NCBI GenBank assembly: GCA_001466705.2
Contig: LATX02000208.1
Location: forward strand, 124,001 to 188,000
Length of the DNA: 64,000 nucleotides
Direction of reading: 5' to 3'
Source of the DNA: Moniliophthora roreri
Lineage: Eukaryota > Basidiomycota > Agaricomycetes > Agaricales > Marasmiaceae
The notes under the pieces are model-generated. The model worked only from the letters and a program-made list of their open reading frames with translations. It was not told the origin of the DNA and ran no database searches. The position numbers were made by a program, and so were the translations under genes. Shown here one piece after another: positions 1 through 12,197 of this stretch (position 1 is its first letter; the number at the start of each line of letters is the position of its first letter).

Positions 1-754
1 ACCTCCCCGCAAAAGACCAGGCTCAAATCTCCCAGACTTCGCGAAACGACGTTGCCCCATTGCTTGGATGAATGTTTGTCACCATTATTCGGGGATCGAG
101 AAGAATTGGCGTGCGGTTTCGTATATAGGTCTTCGAACGCCTTCCTGTCATCCCGTATCGGTGAGCGACCGGTTGATGTTAGACGTTTATCACTTACCCT
201 ACTGCATCACTTTCAGCATAATGACGTGCTCTCCACTGAATAACCGATGTATCAATCTACATGATCTCACAGGCATTGAGATGGAGACACACCTGGGGCT
301 TTGGGTCCTCTTCTTCCATGAATAATGTACCGTCAATGTACGAAACATGTAGTGTGACAGCCTCTCCTAGAAATATTCTTATTTCACCATTCATGTTGCT
401 AAGATCGTTCCTGGAAAAGTACTAAAAATCGACTCACTTGGTCAAGATTCCCCGCCACGTCACGATAGTGTTTGAAGATTTGAAAAAGTCGCATTTCCCG
501 GCCGCAATACATCCCCAAATGATGCTGTCGAGATGCTTTGGGTGTTTAAAATATCGAAAGGGACGCTGCTTCTCTATCTGACGAACACGCGGTCCTAGAT
601 CCAGACAGCTATCTCGAAGAGATGTGGAAAAGATAGGGATGGCGGTCTCGTCATTGGCTTTATAAGCCCCGTTTTCTTCGACAGAGATATGTGCTATCAA
701 TTTGCATTGACCTAGCATTTGTTGGGGTTCACTGGTTTCTGCTTCTGTGGACAT
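1..754 (-). CDS. Rai1/DXO-like decapping nuclease family protein, 5' part
   Basis: Runs off the left edge; the start is the ATG at 754. Exons read as 754-438, 398-293, 235-198 and 144 to beyond 1, and the phases fit. Visible family signatures are the FRYFKHP stretch, the segment ending TWRGILTK, a beta-strand pair ending IDGTLFMEEED, a KAFEDL helix start (family GYKFE) and SLGDLSLVFCGEV, matching the Rai1 GGEVDC metal-site region. Rai1/DXO proteins remove aberrant or incomplete 5' caps and act with 5'-3' RNA decay. The glycine of the usual GYKFE motif is changed, so activity is not assured. The 39-nt first intron is short; an alternative acceptor 12 nt earlier keeps the frame. A second family member lies at the right edge. 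Family call is firm; enzymatic role is inferred. Confidence 0.75.
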
Positions 755-1218
755 GCTCGTCGATGAGAGAAGGAAAGAGAAGGAAAGAAGAATCCGCAGT
801 TGGCAGCACGAGTTAAATAGCTTGATTTAAGGTTCAGCATTCAACACGTGTAGTCTTCTGTGAATTCAAGTCTGGTACAGTAAGACGTGATTGATTATGG
901 GTTTCACTCTAACAGTTACTGCCGATGATGGGATTCGGGCGAAGGTGAACTCGTGGGAAATAACCTGAATCTCTCTTGTGTTGCCCCCATCACTCGCTCG
1001 CCTCTCCAGGTCAATTCGGTTTTTTTCTATGGATTCACAGAGTATTTGCACGAAACGTGACGGATTTATAGATATTACCCGAATAACAAGGCACAAAGTT
1101 CTTGTTTCGGTACCAGTACGGGCCCGTGCGCGATCGGTATGGAATTTTGACTCCTATTCCGCGCCTTTTCAACCACTGCTTACCGTCTCACTCTTCTCTC
1201 AGCTGCCTTTTCCTCGAA
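755..1218. promoter_or_regulatory. Divergent intergenic region between the Rai1-like and AAA+ genes
   Basis: About 460 bases separate two divergent starts (754 on minus, 1219 on plus). The last ~60 bases before 1219 are pyrimidine-rich (CTCACTCTTCTCTCAGC), as in fungal core promoters or 5' leaders. No other gene seen. An in-frame ATG at 1102 would extend the AAA protein by 39 residues but lies in leader-like sequence. Confidence 0.4.
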
Positions 1219-4200
1219 ATGGATGACTCAAGAAAGGATACCGCCGCATCCAGTGATCAGATCTCTAAACTCTTCTCAATCCCAACCAAATTTACCAGTC
1301 GTTATATTTGGTCGCATTCTCGCCTTCGCGAAGAATCCCAATCTATCCAGTGGAGATTCGAGGAAGAAATGCTTTCAGATGCTCAAAGTTCCCTGTCGTA
1401 TGCGTTTCATTGCAGCATGAAGGAACCCGCCTCCGATACAGCACTGTATCTTTCCTCGCCTTATCATGGTGGACAATCTATCGTTGACGCTATGGTCAAA
1501 CACCTCGCACTAAGGGAGGGTGCGGACGTATTGGTAATCGACGCGTTAGAACTCGTTTCTGGGAAGCTGGGCTCGTTAGGAGACGGTGAGTACGCAATTT
1601 TTCTTCCCGCTCTCAACGCCCATGTTCACACGTCACCAGACGGAGTCAATGTCGAGACATTGTACCAAAATCTTCCGATAAAGGATGCTGAGATGGACCC
1701 GAAGGTTCAAGACTTCTTCAATTGTCTTATAAACACAGCATTCGAACCGGGAACCCATTCCTCCAATTCCTCCTCTCGTCGAATTCTCTACCTGCGGGAT
1801 TTTGGCATGATAGCATCTGTTGCAGGACCCCTTATACTCTTCCTCCTTCACGCAATGGACGACTTTCGTACGAAGCGGTTGGCAGAACGCGAAGGGAGCA
1901 CTTCTGGAATCGTGATGATACTTGGTCATTCGCGACCCCTAGGCTATTGGGATGATGGTGGTAAAAAGAGCACGACGACAAAGGGTTTCGTAAACTTCAC
2001 CTACACTGAAAAACACGTGGGTGTAGACCCGAGTCATCTCTCGGAGCTGCGCAAGGGAAACGTTCCTACCTGTCAGTTCCCTATGGTAGAACAATCGACA
2101 TTCTGGATCAACACGCATTCCGAGATACCCTTCGACTATCTGGCATCGACTTTCTTTGCACGCGTTCTATACGAGTACCGTCAGTCCAAAAAAATCCATC
2201 TTTGGCCAGAGACATCCGACGCGGAGATGAACGCAGAGAAAAAGTCACCCTTCCGGAGAGATCGTCTGCAAGTCTTTCGAGATTCAGTGATATTTTTCAG
2301 CGTCGATACAGAGAGCATGGCGTTCACCGAGCAACAGACAGCTATCGCAGAAAGGGCAGCCGAAATTAACTTTGTTTTCCTGAAGCTCATGCTCGCAAAG
2401 CAAGGAATTATCATCAACGGCGAACAAGATGCGGAATTTACCAAGATCTTCAATAAAATGTGAGTGATACCTGATTTTATTGTGAAACACCGCCTGATTA
2501 TGCCGTTTACTTGTCAGGTCAGACAAGGAGCTTCAATATTCGTTGATTACACCAGAAGCCATGAAGCAAATTGTACTTGATCTCACTATCCTACGAAGCC
2601 CCTTTTCTACGGATATTGTGTCGGTGGACGATCTGGTAAAGGCGATTCAGAAGTGGCTGTCTCGAAGCCAGCGAATGGTTCAATGGGCGGAAAGAGACAA
2701 ACAGCGTTGCAAAGGATCGGACTTGGAGTAAGTAGGCATTTGTAAATACAGATCCAGAAGTACACGACTGATGCTTTGCTGCAACAACAGCTCAACTCCA
2801 CTGCCAGGGAAAGGGAAATCAGTTATAGACAAGGTACAAAAAAGTCGCGACCTATCGGAACATGAAAAGAAATTACTATCCTGCATCGTTGATCCCGGTA
2901 CGGTTTCGTGACTTGGCGCGCTAATGAAATCTGCTCAATTTGATTTTCTTGTCAGATAATATCGCTGGAACCCGTTTTTCAGACATTTGCATTGAACAGA
3001 GGGTCATTGACAATCTTAAATCTATCATTTCGCTCCCACTTCTTCACCCTCAGCATTTCCAGACCGGAATTCTATCTCGCGAAGCTTTGTCTGGAGCTTT
3101 ACTGTACGGGCCCCCTGGTACAGGAAAAACGATGGTCTGCCGCGCTCTTGCCTGTGAAAGTGACGCTCAAATGCTCCTGGTTAAACCGAGCGATGTGTAC
3201 GATATGTGGGTGGGAGAGTCGGAGAAGTTTGCCAAAAGCGTTTTTGTGTGTCGAGCGTTTCTACTGGTTCCATGCTTGACATCACCCGGTTCTGATTTGT
3301 GTCTGTTCTCCTTTCTACAGACCCTTGCACAACGGCTCGCACCATGTGTGATATTCATTGACGAAGTGGATGCTATATTCCGGGCGAGAGATAGCGGACG
3401 TAATGTTCATCGCGAAATGGTATGTATATTTAATCTTGAGCGTTTGATGTAGCTAACCTTTTTTCGTTCTAGCTCACAGAGTTCTTGCAAGTGAGGAGGA
3501 TAACCAAGTCCGCACCTAATTTACTCGACTGATATACATCTAAGGCTATGGATGGCCTTGCAGCCGGTTCGAGCAACAAAGATAAAGGTGTTGTGGTAGT
3601 CGGCGCCACGAATCGGGTGCGTGTCCGTTAATATTCCCGGCGGCGTCCCATCAGTGACTGACTGTTTCCCCCTTCAGCCTCATGATCTAGACCAAGCCAT
3701 CCTCCGTCGGCTCCCGTATCGTATGATGATCGACCTTCCAGGCAAAGCCCAGAGAAAGAGTCTGTGATACTCTTTGACTGAGGAACTTTCCAACTGAAGT
3801 GGAATAACAGATATACTCAAAGGCCACCTCAGAGGTGAAACCCTACAAGGCGTCGACTTAGATATTATCGCATCGAACACCGAGGCGTATTCTGGCTCGG
3901 ATTTGAAAAGTATGTCCGATGAAGCCAGTCATATAGCTGCGATTGACCTGGATCTTCCAGATTTGTGTGTTTCAGCTGCTATGGAAGCGTTGAAGGACTG
4001 CGTCGGTGGCTTGGATCCCAGTACTAGCCCAAAGGCCGACCACGAGAACTTGAACGGAAGCGAGAAAGACATCAAGCGGGTGATCACACAAGAGCACTTT
4101 GATCGGGCTTTCGTGCAAGTCGTAGCTTCATTCTCGTACGAAGGAAACATATCACTTTACGAGTGGCACGAGGAATACGGGACGTATAAGACTGCTACAT

Positions 4201-4292
4201 GTGCTATTAAAAAGCGAAAGAGGGAAACCAGTGAAGAGATGATGGATCGAATTAGGCCCAAGATGTTAAGAGTAGATGTAGGTGTGATGTAG
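1219..4292 (+). CDS. AAA+ ATPase of the Msp1/ATAD1-like (meiotic clade) group with a degenerate N-terminal AAA-like domain
   Basis: Eleven exons: 1219-1585, 1640-2459, 2518-2727, 2791-2897, 2956-3245, 3321-3419, 3473-3490, 3545-3616, 3678-3759, 3811-3909 and 3961-4292. They total 2,496 nt, in frame, for 831 residues. The C-terminal half is a classic AAA module: Walker A GPPGTGKT, the WVGESEKF pore-loop region, Walker B VIFIDEVDA, sensor-1 GATNRP, RRLPYR arginine-finger region and SGSDLKNLCVSAA. The N-terminal half has a weak AAA-like core (ALYLSSPYHGGQS) without a proper Walker A. This two-part plan occurs in fungal relatives of Msp1/ATAD1, which extract membrane proteins from mitochondria. 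The first intron (54 nt) is in frame and can be mistaken for coding. The donor at 3760 (GTCTGT) is the least certain. Start at 1219 chosen because of the leader-like sequence before it. Confidence 0.85.
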
Positions 4293-4324
4293 ATTGCAAG
4301 AAATGGTAGTACGAACATTAGGAA

Positions 4325-5823
4325 TCAAACCCGGAGGGTTATATCTGCGAGCGTGTTCACAAGAGTGACAGTACCCCTTTCCTTGCCCTCGCCAGCTCCT
4401 GTTCCATCGTCCCACCAAACGTTACCGACTGTTAGACCTTCGCTTCTCTGAGCGTACTCAATCTTCCTGGCTCGGCCTTTGCCCTCCGGATCTTCAGCAC
4501 CCGCACTACCTTCGACCACTGTGGCGTTCGCGAAATAGAAAGTGGTGAGATTGAACCTGCCCTCGAAGGTGGGGTGAAGCCCAACGTCAATAGGCTCTAT
4601 TACACCTTCTACCGCGACGTTGACGGTAGAGCTTGGCGGTGCCGATAAGGTGTTCAGAACGATGGAACCAGTGTCGGAGTTGGCGGTCACATTAAATTTG
4701 CCTCCAGAAGTGGAGGAATTGGCGTACATTGAGATATCTGCTTTGATAGTTCTAGGAAATGGCGTGTCATATCGGCGTGTAGCTGCTGATTTGCGAGTAA
4801 AGGTGTACTACATACCCGTTTATAGTTGCCATCTCGACGCCAGTCCAATCACCCGATTGCTCATCGTTGATCAAGCCCACAATGACGTCAATTTCACCAG
4901 TGTAGGTGATAAGCTTCAGAGAAGATGTGGTATTGAAGGAACCTGTGATTGATCCAATGTTGGACTGAACGACAGCCGATGTGGCGGAAAGTGCCTATAA
5001 AGATACCGCATAAGTAAGCTTGATACGAACATGAGAGATCTTCCCACCTCAACATGTACCGAAGTGTCGGATGCCAATGATACGGATTCAATACGAGTCC
5101 CTTCCGAGAGTCCAGAAATGTTGTGCGAGAAGCCAGGCAGATTTGTTCGTAGCTCCCTGATCGGGTTTGCAGCAGGAAGGAGAACGTCGATATGCAAATC
5201 TTCGGTGTCAAGGCCGTAGTTTCTGTTGGTCTGAACAAAATTTAGGATACAGTGTATGAATTTGAGGATTACAGGAAGCTCGCCTTGATCTGAATACCAT
5301 GCCCTTCGTGTACCCGTCTGACCTGGCATAAATCTAGGCTTCCCGGAACGTATCTTCTGGTCATAACTGTAACCAGGGCATCCTTTTCCTGCATGCCTTG
5401 CATGACGTTGAATGTTCCAACTGCCGTCCAGGGTCCATCGGCGAAGATGGAAAGAGATCCGGACGATACAGGGAGCCAGAATGTATGTGTTAGTTGCTCT
5501 TCGCTTTCGACTTCATTCTTCCAGTCCACGCAGTCTTCGATGATCCATCCAGTTGCATACTCATCGACCACCTGCAACAGAGTCAGTGAGCGGTCACCAC
5601 AAAATTTTCATTAAAAACGCACCGAGTGCAATCCAGATATTCCACAGCTGATACCATGCTCCCAACTAGCCTCCAGCACCTTCCATATCATTATGAAGGC
5701 ACCCAGGAGAGCTAGGTGTCTGACAATCGCCTTCTTGCGTGAGAAATGGTTCCCTTCATCTGCGATACTGCCCTCGGCAATTTGAGGGGAAATGAGGTTC
5801 TTTTCTTCATCCATGGGTTTCAA
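4325..5823 (-). CDS. Type II single-pass membrane protein with beta-rich C-terminal tail (DUF7330-like), left copy
   Basis: Starts at 5823 with a ~30-residue cytoplasmic stretch, then one hydrophobic helix (ALLGAFIMIWKVL). The first exon ends near 5628 at a GTGCGT donor; later exons cover ~5580-5290, ~5240-4900 and 4729-4325. The distal exon is rich in short Thr/Ser/Val strands and has an EGRFNLTT stretch followed by DPEGKGRARKIEY. The same order of features is found in the plus-strand gene at 61530-63201, so the two are paralogues. I believe this is the fungal family catalogued as DUF7330, but could not search; no biochemical role is known to me. Central exon borders are approximate. Confidence 0.6.
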
Positions 5824-6263
5824 AGAGCAGATATAAAGTCATCTCTGACCGATTTTATAATTTACAGCATCTAATGACGACCTTAATAAATATCATAGCA
5901 ACAAGGAACACAAATATATAGTCAATAATCACCTTTTTCGAAATGTCACATGCACTCAACCGTATCCGTGCTTCTGGAATCCCGACCCATGGCAGAAAGC
6001 GGGATAGCAGTTGCAGAGCGGGATAACGGCTGCAGACAGGGCGTGACGAAGCGGTGGTGGTTGGAAGGAAGTGCGACTCTGAATGCCAGGAAAGACAAAA
6101 CGGTCACACTGTCGACTCCATCTGGGATTTTGTTTACTCATATTTGTAGTAAGAAACGAAAATCCTTGCGGTATAGTACAAGTACAACCCAGACTTTCAA
6201 AATGCTACCTAATCTGCTTGGGGTTTAATATCTTCTTCGTCTTTTACAAGAATTGCTGCTTCT
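5824..6263. other. Intergenic, no gene seen
   Basis: About 440 bases upstream of the minus-strand gene at 5823. ORFs here are short, overlap on both strands and match nothing I recognise. Confidence 0.4.
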
Positions 6264-6479
6264 TCAATTCAGGATCAACCGAACCCGGGAGAGGCCCCCT
6301 CGCCCCATAGCCTTCAAATTCGACCTATCCAGTGCAGCCGAAGACGCTGTGTTACTCAATGATTGCATCGAGGTGCGTCTTTGTACCGGTGCTTCATGTT
6401 GCCCTCGCAATGGGAGGTCAGACTGAATGGACGAGATCACTTGTAAGAATAATGGCAAAAAGCATAAAAACTGCGGCAT
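6264..6479 (-). CDS. Possible small secreted protein
   Basis: An uninterrupted 71-codon frame begins with a hydrophobic leader (FLCFLPLFLQVISS) typical of a signal peptide, followed by a polar Arg/Ser-rich tail. No family recognised and no paralogue seen in the window. It may instead be chance or the 3' end of the SRA-YDG gene upstream. Confidence 0.3.
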   Translation of the reverse strand: MPQFLCFLPLFLQVISSIQSDLPLRGQHEAPVQRRTSMQSLSNTASSAALDRSNLKAMGRGGLSRVRLILN

Positions 6480-6616
6480 ACATTGTTGAAAGAACTGCCT
6501 TTCTTTTTCGCTAGCCCTCTTGTAGGTGTAGCTTCGTTGCTACTCTTTCTATTCTGCACTGATGGACTAAGTTTCCGCTATATTGAATACAATCAGATGA
6601 GTTCGGAGAGGAAGGA

Positions 6617-8141
6617 TCAGTTGCGAGAGTTGTCACATACCCTCAAAGAGTTGAACTTGAAGTATCTGACACTGCCGGATTTGACATCACCACGATGGCC
6701 ATTTTCAGACCGAGAATCAGTTTCGATCTCAGTTTCTTTCGCATTTCCTTTGTTCGATGCACGCCTCTCAGATGGAGAGTTGTGTTGATAGGAAGGACCG
6801 AGTACCACCCTGTCCGTAGTTGTGTTCACATCCTCTGTTCTGGAATCTGATGACTCGGCGGGGTAGGCATCTATATTGCTGGTCAGTCACGGCAATAAAG
6901 TGCTTTATGCGAATCTTACATGGTATAGCATGGTATTGATCTGAAGATGTTGCTAAAGCGCTGTACTCCGATCTAGCGTTTCGTGAACGCTTGTTATTCT
7001 CGACTGGCGCCTCTGCTGACACCGTTCTTGCTCTCTTCAAATTCTAGTGCGAATGTAGAGTAAGCCGGGGGCCAGGCTGCTTGAGAACGACGTACCAATC
7101 GCGCTTCTCCAGTACCTCGGGCCTGCTTCTCCGATACTGATGTCTGGCCGTATTCCAGGCTGCTCTTGCCGCCTTTGCTCACAGCGTCCTTGGCCTGAGA
7201 TTGGCGTGCTACTTCTCTGTACTCGTCGGCGCTAGGATCAAGATTCACAGTTTTGACGGTTTTGAGGTCCAAGCCGTCTGCTCTCTATGTGAAGTCAGTT
7301 GGGCAATTCGAATTACAAGTAGCTCATTAATCACTTACCACGAACCTGAAAAGCAAGACTCTTTTCACTCCATCGAGTATCACTCCTTGGTACTAAGGGA
7401 CTAATTTATTTCATCTAGAAAGGCGACCTGTCATATGCATACCTGCACGCAGGTGAATAGGCCAAGGTCAATATATCTGTCGATAGTGATGATCAGGGTT
7501 TGTTCTAAGGAGAACCGAAGGGACATACCCTTCATTATTTTGATGGCTAAGATTCGGATTCTGGTAGTTCGGGTTGCGACCTTGTATCGCACGGACAGGT
7601 CTGCCTAACTCGAACGCTCTCTGGTAATTATTGTTAGGTGAGAAACCGAAGAACCGAGAAGGAAACTACGAACTTATTATCAGGTATTGGTTCGCCCCTG
7701 TCCCGATGCAACGGTTTCCTTCGTCTTTCTCTTTGCATTTTCTCTCGAGACCAGAATAGATGCTAGCTCGGCAATGAGAATACCACACGAAGATGGAGTC
7801 AGAGACTGCTCACAATTCATCTGGTGATACTTGTTTGGAGAGAGAGAGAGTATTCCCCACCGCTGTGAATACGTTAGACGGTGTGATCCTGGGAACGAGC
7901 GCAGCACTTACTGTATTATAACATATGCGCTCTCCCTTTGAGAACCACAAATGGCATTACGCAGATGATTATGCATTTTGGCCTTTATAAGGGCTCCCCA
8001 ATTCGCGAAAACCTGGTCTGGTTCACAGCCTGGAGGGTGTCCATGACACAAGGGATAGTTGCTTGGCGTCTCGGTACTATAGATGAAGCATTAGACCGTT
8101 ACCGTTACAATGAGAGATAGACCACAGAGTACTCACGACAT
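6617..8141 (-). CDS. Divergent SRA-YDG domain protein
   Basis: Starts at the ATG at 8141 with a 5-nt coding exon, then exons at roughly 8060-7915, 7870-7690, 7640-7530, near 7470 and 7385-7330, and a basic low-complexity tail (7270-6617). Order in the SRA-like part: GHPPGCEPDQVFANW (family GxIPG..VG..W), ESAYVII and GGEYS (family GAYSIVLSGGYED), GRPVRAIQG (PVRVIRG) and EGYIDLGLF (GYRYDGLY). SRA-YDG domains in UHRF1-type proteins and fungal relatives bind methylated or hemimethylated CpG. Key aromatic and YDG residues are altered, so DNA binding may be lost or changed. The tail is Lys/Arg/Ser-rich and probably nuclear. Exon borders are approximate; domain call is by motif recognition only. Confidence 0.5.
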
Positions 8142-8520
8142 GACTTGGGAGTATTGTAAGGAGTAACCGGAGCGGGTGTTAAGGTTGGGGTGCTCTAGCC
8201 AATCCAAAGAGCTATTAATACCAGCACGAGTGGCTAAGGCATACCATCAAAGAGTCGGGGTATCAATGACGATCAATGATCCCTTTCACCGTCACTTTAT
8301 TCAGTCCCGACAATGCAAAGAACGCCCCAAGGTAGGATAGCCTCAAAACCTCGTGTCCGAACATGTATTGGACTCAAAGAGATGAATGAAGAATATCGCC
8401 TTGAAATACACGGGTCGACAACAACAAAGAGCCCTTCTGCAGGACCCTTATGTTTCAATACAAAGCCGCGTCTTCGAAAGCTTGCTCCCTCCGACCTTAA
8501 TAAGCTGCAAGGCAAAGGTA

Positions 8521-9996
8521 TCAAAAACATGACTCGAGACACGCAAGATTTATATGACGTACATAGTACACCAACGTAACGATATGGAAGATAATAGCAA
8601 ACCAAAGGGCCATGCCGTGACATACCCTAACGGCTGAAGCATATTCCAGGGAATCGCTGCGTGCATTGGCAGCCACAACAACGAACATATTGGAGATGTC
8701 GGTCATAGGGGCGAAGGATGTTGGAAAGCGGCTCCGAGCTTCTCAGCTGCTGGTGAGGGACGGATAACACCTTGTCATACCGCCAGACCTAGGGTTTCCA
8801 CGAGATGAGTATGTAATTCGCACAGAAATGAAACGTCGACTTACCGAGTAGAAACCGCCGATATCAAGCGAACGACACGAGCCGTTACCGCAGCTCTGTA
8901 GGTTGAGACCATTCCTGAAAATGTCAAAATGAAGCCTTGATTGCGAGAGGTAAGACGTACTCATCATCCATTTACTATGCTGGCAAGTGTTCCTCGATTG
9001 CGATATGCCCGTAATCCCGCATGAGACACTCAAAGAACCGATAGTGTAGCAACCGCTTTGACTATCGATTTCTCCACCGTAGGCTCTTCCAGCTACGATC
9101 ATGCCATAGATGTTGGAGATGATCACGGTGTTAAGAACCAGATAACCTGAAAGAGATGTGTCCCAGTAAGACATAACGAGCGTTAGAGGAGAGCTTACCG
9201 CTCACTCGACGGAATCTCATGGCTGTCTGTGAGAAGGCATCAGAACCTGAGTATTTAGTCGATCAGGAGACAGCGCACCCTACGTATTGCGGGAAGGAGC
9301 TGTGGGACAGCCATTATACCAACAGCTAAAGTAAGTTCCATGAGTCGATTAGATCCTTTTAAAAGTAAAGAGGATGAGACGAACCGACGTAACGTAAGCG
9401 TGGATTCGAAAGCGCTCTCTGATACCAGAGCTATTCACCTGAAGAATTAGCAAGCCCAGCTAGATTGAAGGCATGATGTTCGCACAGGAAATAAGATATC
9501 CCTCCGAACACGCGGCAATCCTCCAGCAAAGATATCTGTAAGGTGACGGCGTTAGTCGATACAGGATCGTAGACAACGAAAAGCATTACATACATAAGAT
9601 GAGACTATAGCTCTCTCTAAAGCCATACATCCAACTGACCGAGTGGTACAGGGATGCACCGGGTATCTTCCTCGTTATGTTGCCGTTGGTCTTCGGTACT
9701 TCCATGACAAAATGGCGGGGATCGATGGTCGTGTCATATCCATTGGGTTGACTTTGGTTTCTTCATCAATAAAAGGGGCCATGTTGGATCCGGAGGGTAG
9801 AATGCAAAAAGGTATCAATTCCACCGTACATTCGAGAGCAACCAGTGCACTGCGTCCGAGATCTGTCAAACTTCAGTTCGGATACACACGATAGATCACA
9901 ACGCACATGGTCCGAGACCATTTCAGGTTCCTGAGGCCGAAGTTCAAAGACAAGATCAAATAAATCATAACGAAACGAACGCACCAAGGGAGCCAA
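8521..9996 (-). pseudogene. Polytopic membrane protein, left copy, probably decayed
   Basis: Minus-strand fragments match, segment for segment, the plus-strand gene at 58026-59833: GASLYHSVSWMYGF near 9650, a DIFAGGL segment near 9530, SGYLVLNTVIISNIYGMIV near 9120, GRAYGGEIDSQSGCY near 9070, and NMFVVVAANARSD with RVCHGMALWFAIIFHIV near 8650. The plan is an N-terminal ectodomain followed by several hydrophobic helices, as in uncharacterised basidiomycete membrane proteins. No start codon with a clean signal peptide is visible and the segment after DIFAGGL loses its match, so this copy is probably broken. Function unknown. Confidence 0.5.
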
Positions 9997-10273
9997 AAAC
10001 CACTCCTAGCTTGCTTGTTCGATTCTTCGCTTCGGTGGCATCGTTGAAGGGCTTGACACGCTGATATTAACGTCTGGAGCTGAGAACAAGATCAAGGTCT
10101 GAGCAGTGCCGACTTGTGGCTGGTCAATACTCACCGTAAATTTTCCGCTTTGTCGATGTAGAGGTGGAAAAAAAGCCTATGACCGTGGACGGCACGTGTG
10201 CACGCTGCCACGCGGAAAATTTTACCAGGGTTCCTCGCCCCTATTCTAAACGCCTTGTGTTCCAACGTCCACG

Positions 10274-11169
10274 ATGCCCTCGTTCATCTTTCTCGATTTT
10301 CCTCTAGAGCTTCAACTCAAGATTATTTACTCAGCTCATAGCTACTCTGATAAGCTTTCCTTGATTTCAACTTGCTCTAAATTATACAACGCCTTCTACT
10401 ATGACATCGTCATCGAGCTTGTCCGGCGTCATGCGGGGAAGAAAGCCTATGGCTTCCTAAAGAAGGTGGAGCCAGAGGGCGGTAAACACGAACTAGACGC
10501 CTTTCGGCCGATTGTATTTGGCCCCACAACTTCGAAGATCAACGGAAAGCTTATTGTCAATATCGTTTGTCCCAATTTCCTTGTGAAGACGGATGAATAT
10601 CAACCCGGAGATGTTCTCGTTGAGATGGACGATGTCTTTGTACACGAAAATGAGAACAAGAAGTACATTGAGAACGTGAGCGCTATTTTAACGTTTATTT
10701 TCATTGACTGACGCGTCCAATCTCAATTCAGCTTGAGCAAAACGCAATACCGCTTGACTGGGAAACACATTGCCGCGGAAACCTCGTCAAAATGACTGGA
10801 CATCTCCTTCGCAAGCATAATGAGTGTCCTGAATGTGGCGGTAGTCGATGTATCTGTCCTGGGTGTGGCGGCGTTGGTGAAAGGTGGGTCGCGGTTTTCT
10901 TGGTAGAATCGTAGATGTTTCGTTGGCTGACCAGTGACTTTGCTCTCACAATATATATAATAGGTGGCCAGACCTTTTTACGAGCTGTGGGTGAGTTTGG
11001 TTCGATTTTCTGCTTGGGTTGGTATCCTAAAACAGCAGCTACTCTTTCTAGATGGGGTATGCCCTGCCCTTGTTGCATTGGGTATGGCACTGCATATGAC
11101 TCGAAGTACATTCAAGACGAAGAGGAAGAGTTGGAAGCTCTCTGGAAGAAAATCGATGAAATCATGTGA
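10274..11169 (+). CDS. F-box-like protein with DnaJ-type CxxCxGxG zinc-binding repeats
   Basis: Four exons (10274-10675, 10732-10883, 10964-10990, 11052-11169) give 699 nt, 232 residues. The N-terminus (LDFPLELQLKIIYSA, then SLISTCSKLYNAF) fits an F-box. The second exon has CPECGG and CPGCGGVG and the fourth CPCCIGYG: three copies of the CxxCxGxG type used by DnaJ cysteine-rich regions. The tail is acidic (EEEEL). An F-box would place it in SCF ubiquitin ligases, with the zinc module as a possible substrate-binding part; that is inference. The 27-nt exon 3 is needed to keep the frame. Exon 1 is clean and the ATG follows a normal leader. Confidence 0.65.
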
Positions 11170-11928
11170 TAAGTGATGTAGGCGTACATATGACTAGTAT
11201 TCCCAGATAAGCCTTGTAGTGCAGCGAGGGCGATGAAATTGGAGTAAGTCAGCCACAGTTGTATAATACCATTCCTGGTCATTTGAAACATTGATCATTT
11301 GTTGAGAACAGTCCTGTCGTGAGTAGACACCGTCAAGATCCAAAGCAGTGAAAACCTTCGCTACTGAATGCGCAGAGCCATCCTTGTCGTAGATAAATTC
11401 TTAAGTAGCCCCCTATCTTGTAGAACAGGGCTAGTTTGTTCTGTGCTGTAGCACTCTCCAGAAAGCGAGATCTGGTTTTAGTACATTTATAACTTGTATC
11501 CGGAATCACTTACTATGCAATGGATGCTCAGGCTTTCTTGGTCAAGGTGCCGATACGTCGAAGAGGCATGAGCAGACAAGAAATTAGATGTCATAAAGTG
11601 ACTTGCAATGGAACGAGTTAGTGTAAAAAGCGGGATATATAGCCGTCAAACAACCTTTCGATGCTGTCAGCATCCATCTGTCAGCCTACCGACTTTCCTA
11701 GTATAGCAAGGCTGTCAATGACAATTCATTATGACCGTCGAAGACTTATCTCCCTTTGTATCGTTATTAATCCCGGCGTAGCAAGCAGTAAATAGTGGCG
11801 TATGCCGTGAGGCAAGGCTTCCGTGCAGATCAATAAGAACACAACTCGGAACACTTGATCATGGTCAAAACTCCTCACCCGCGACCACCATTAACTTGAT
11901 CGACCGAGGTCCAAACAGTCACTGCACC
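11170..11928. other. Intergenic, no gene seen
   Basis: About 760 bases between the F-box gene and peptide A. No coding pattern, repeat or RNA gene recognised. It presumably includes the promoter of peptide A. Confidence 0.4.
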
Positions 11929-12197
11929 ATGCACATCTCCCTGGGGCTAGCTTTTTTCATGATCATCGCCTCTGGCATACCTCATCTAGCTGCAGCGCCC
12001 ATCGTGGCGGCGCAGAATGGACCATCCAATATTGTTCAGAACAATCCTCGCACTGTGCAAAATGCAAGGGCGTTACCCGGCAGAATCATGGTTTGCATAC
12101 TTCTTACATCCGTTCTTCTCTGACCATCTGATGGATTTGATATTAGTGTTGCCACCCAAATCCTGAGACCGGGAGAATGGAATGTACTATCTGTTAA
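11929..12197 (+). CDS. Small secreted cysteine peptide A (CC-x-CTxC family)
   Basis: Exon 1 (11929-12090) encodes a signal peptide (GLAFFMIIASGI, then AAAP) and an Asn/Gln-rich segment. A GTTTGC...TTAG intron spans 12091-12146. Exon 2 (12147-12197) begins directly with CCHPNPETGRMECTIC and stops. Total 70 residues with all four mature-part cysteines in the last 16. Without splicing the frame reads into the intron and stops at once, losing every cysteine, so the intron is essential to the interpretation. The same plan recurs in copies B, C and D. Unlike B-D it has single Arg (NARAL) instead of the dibasic DRR. Function unknown. Confidence 0.65.

Noticed and set aside
1102..1218. N-terminal extension of the AAA+ protein from ATG 1102
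   Set aside because: The 39 extra codons are pyrimidine-rich leader sequence with no family similarity; ATG 1219 is preferred.
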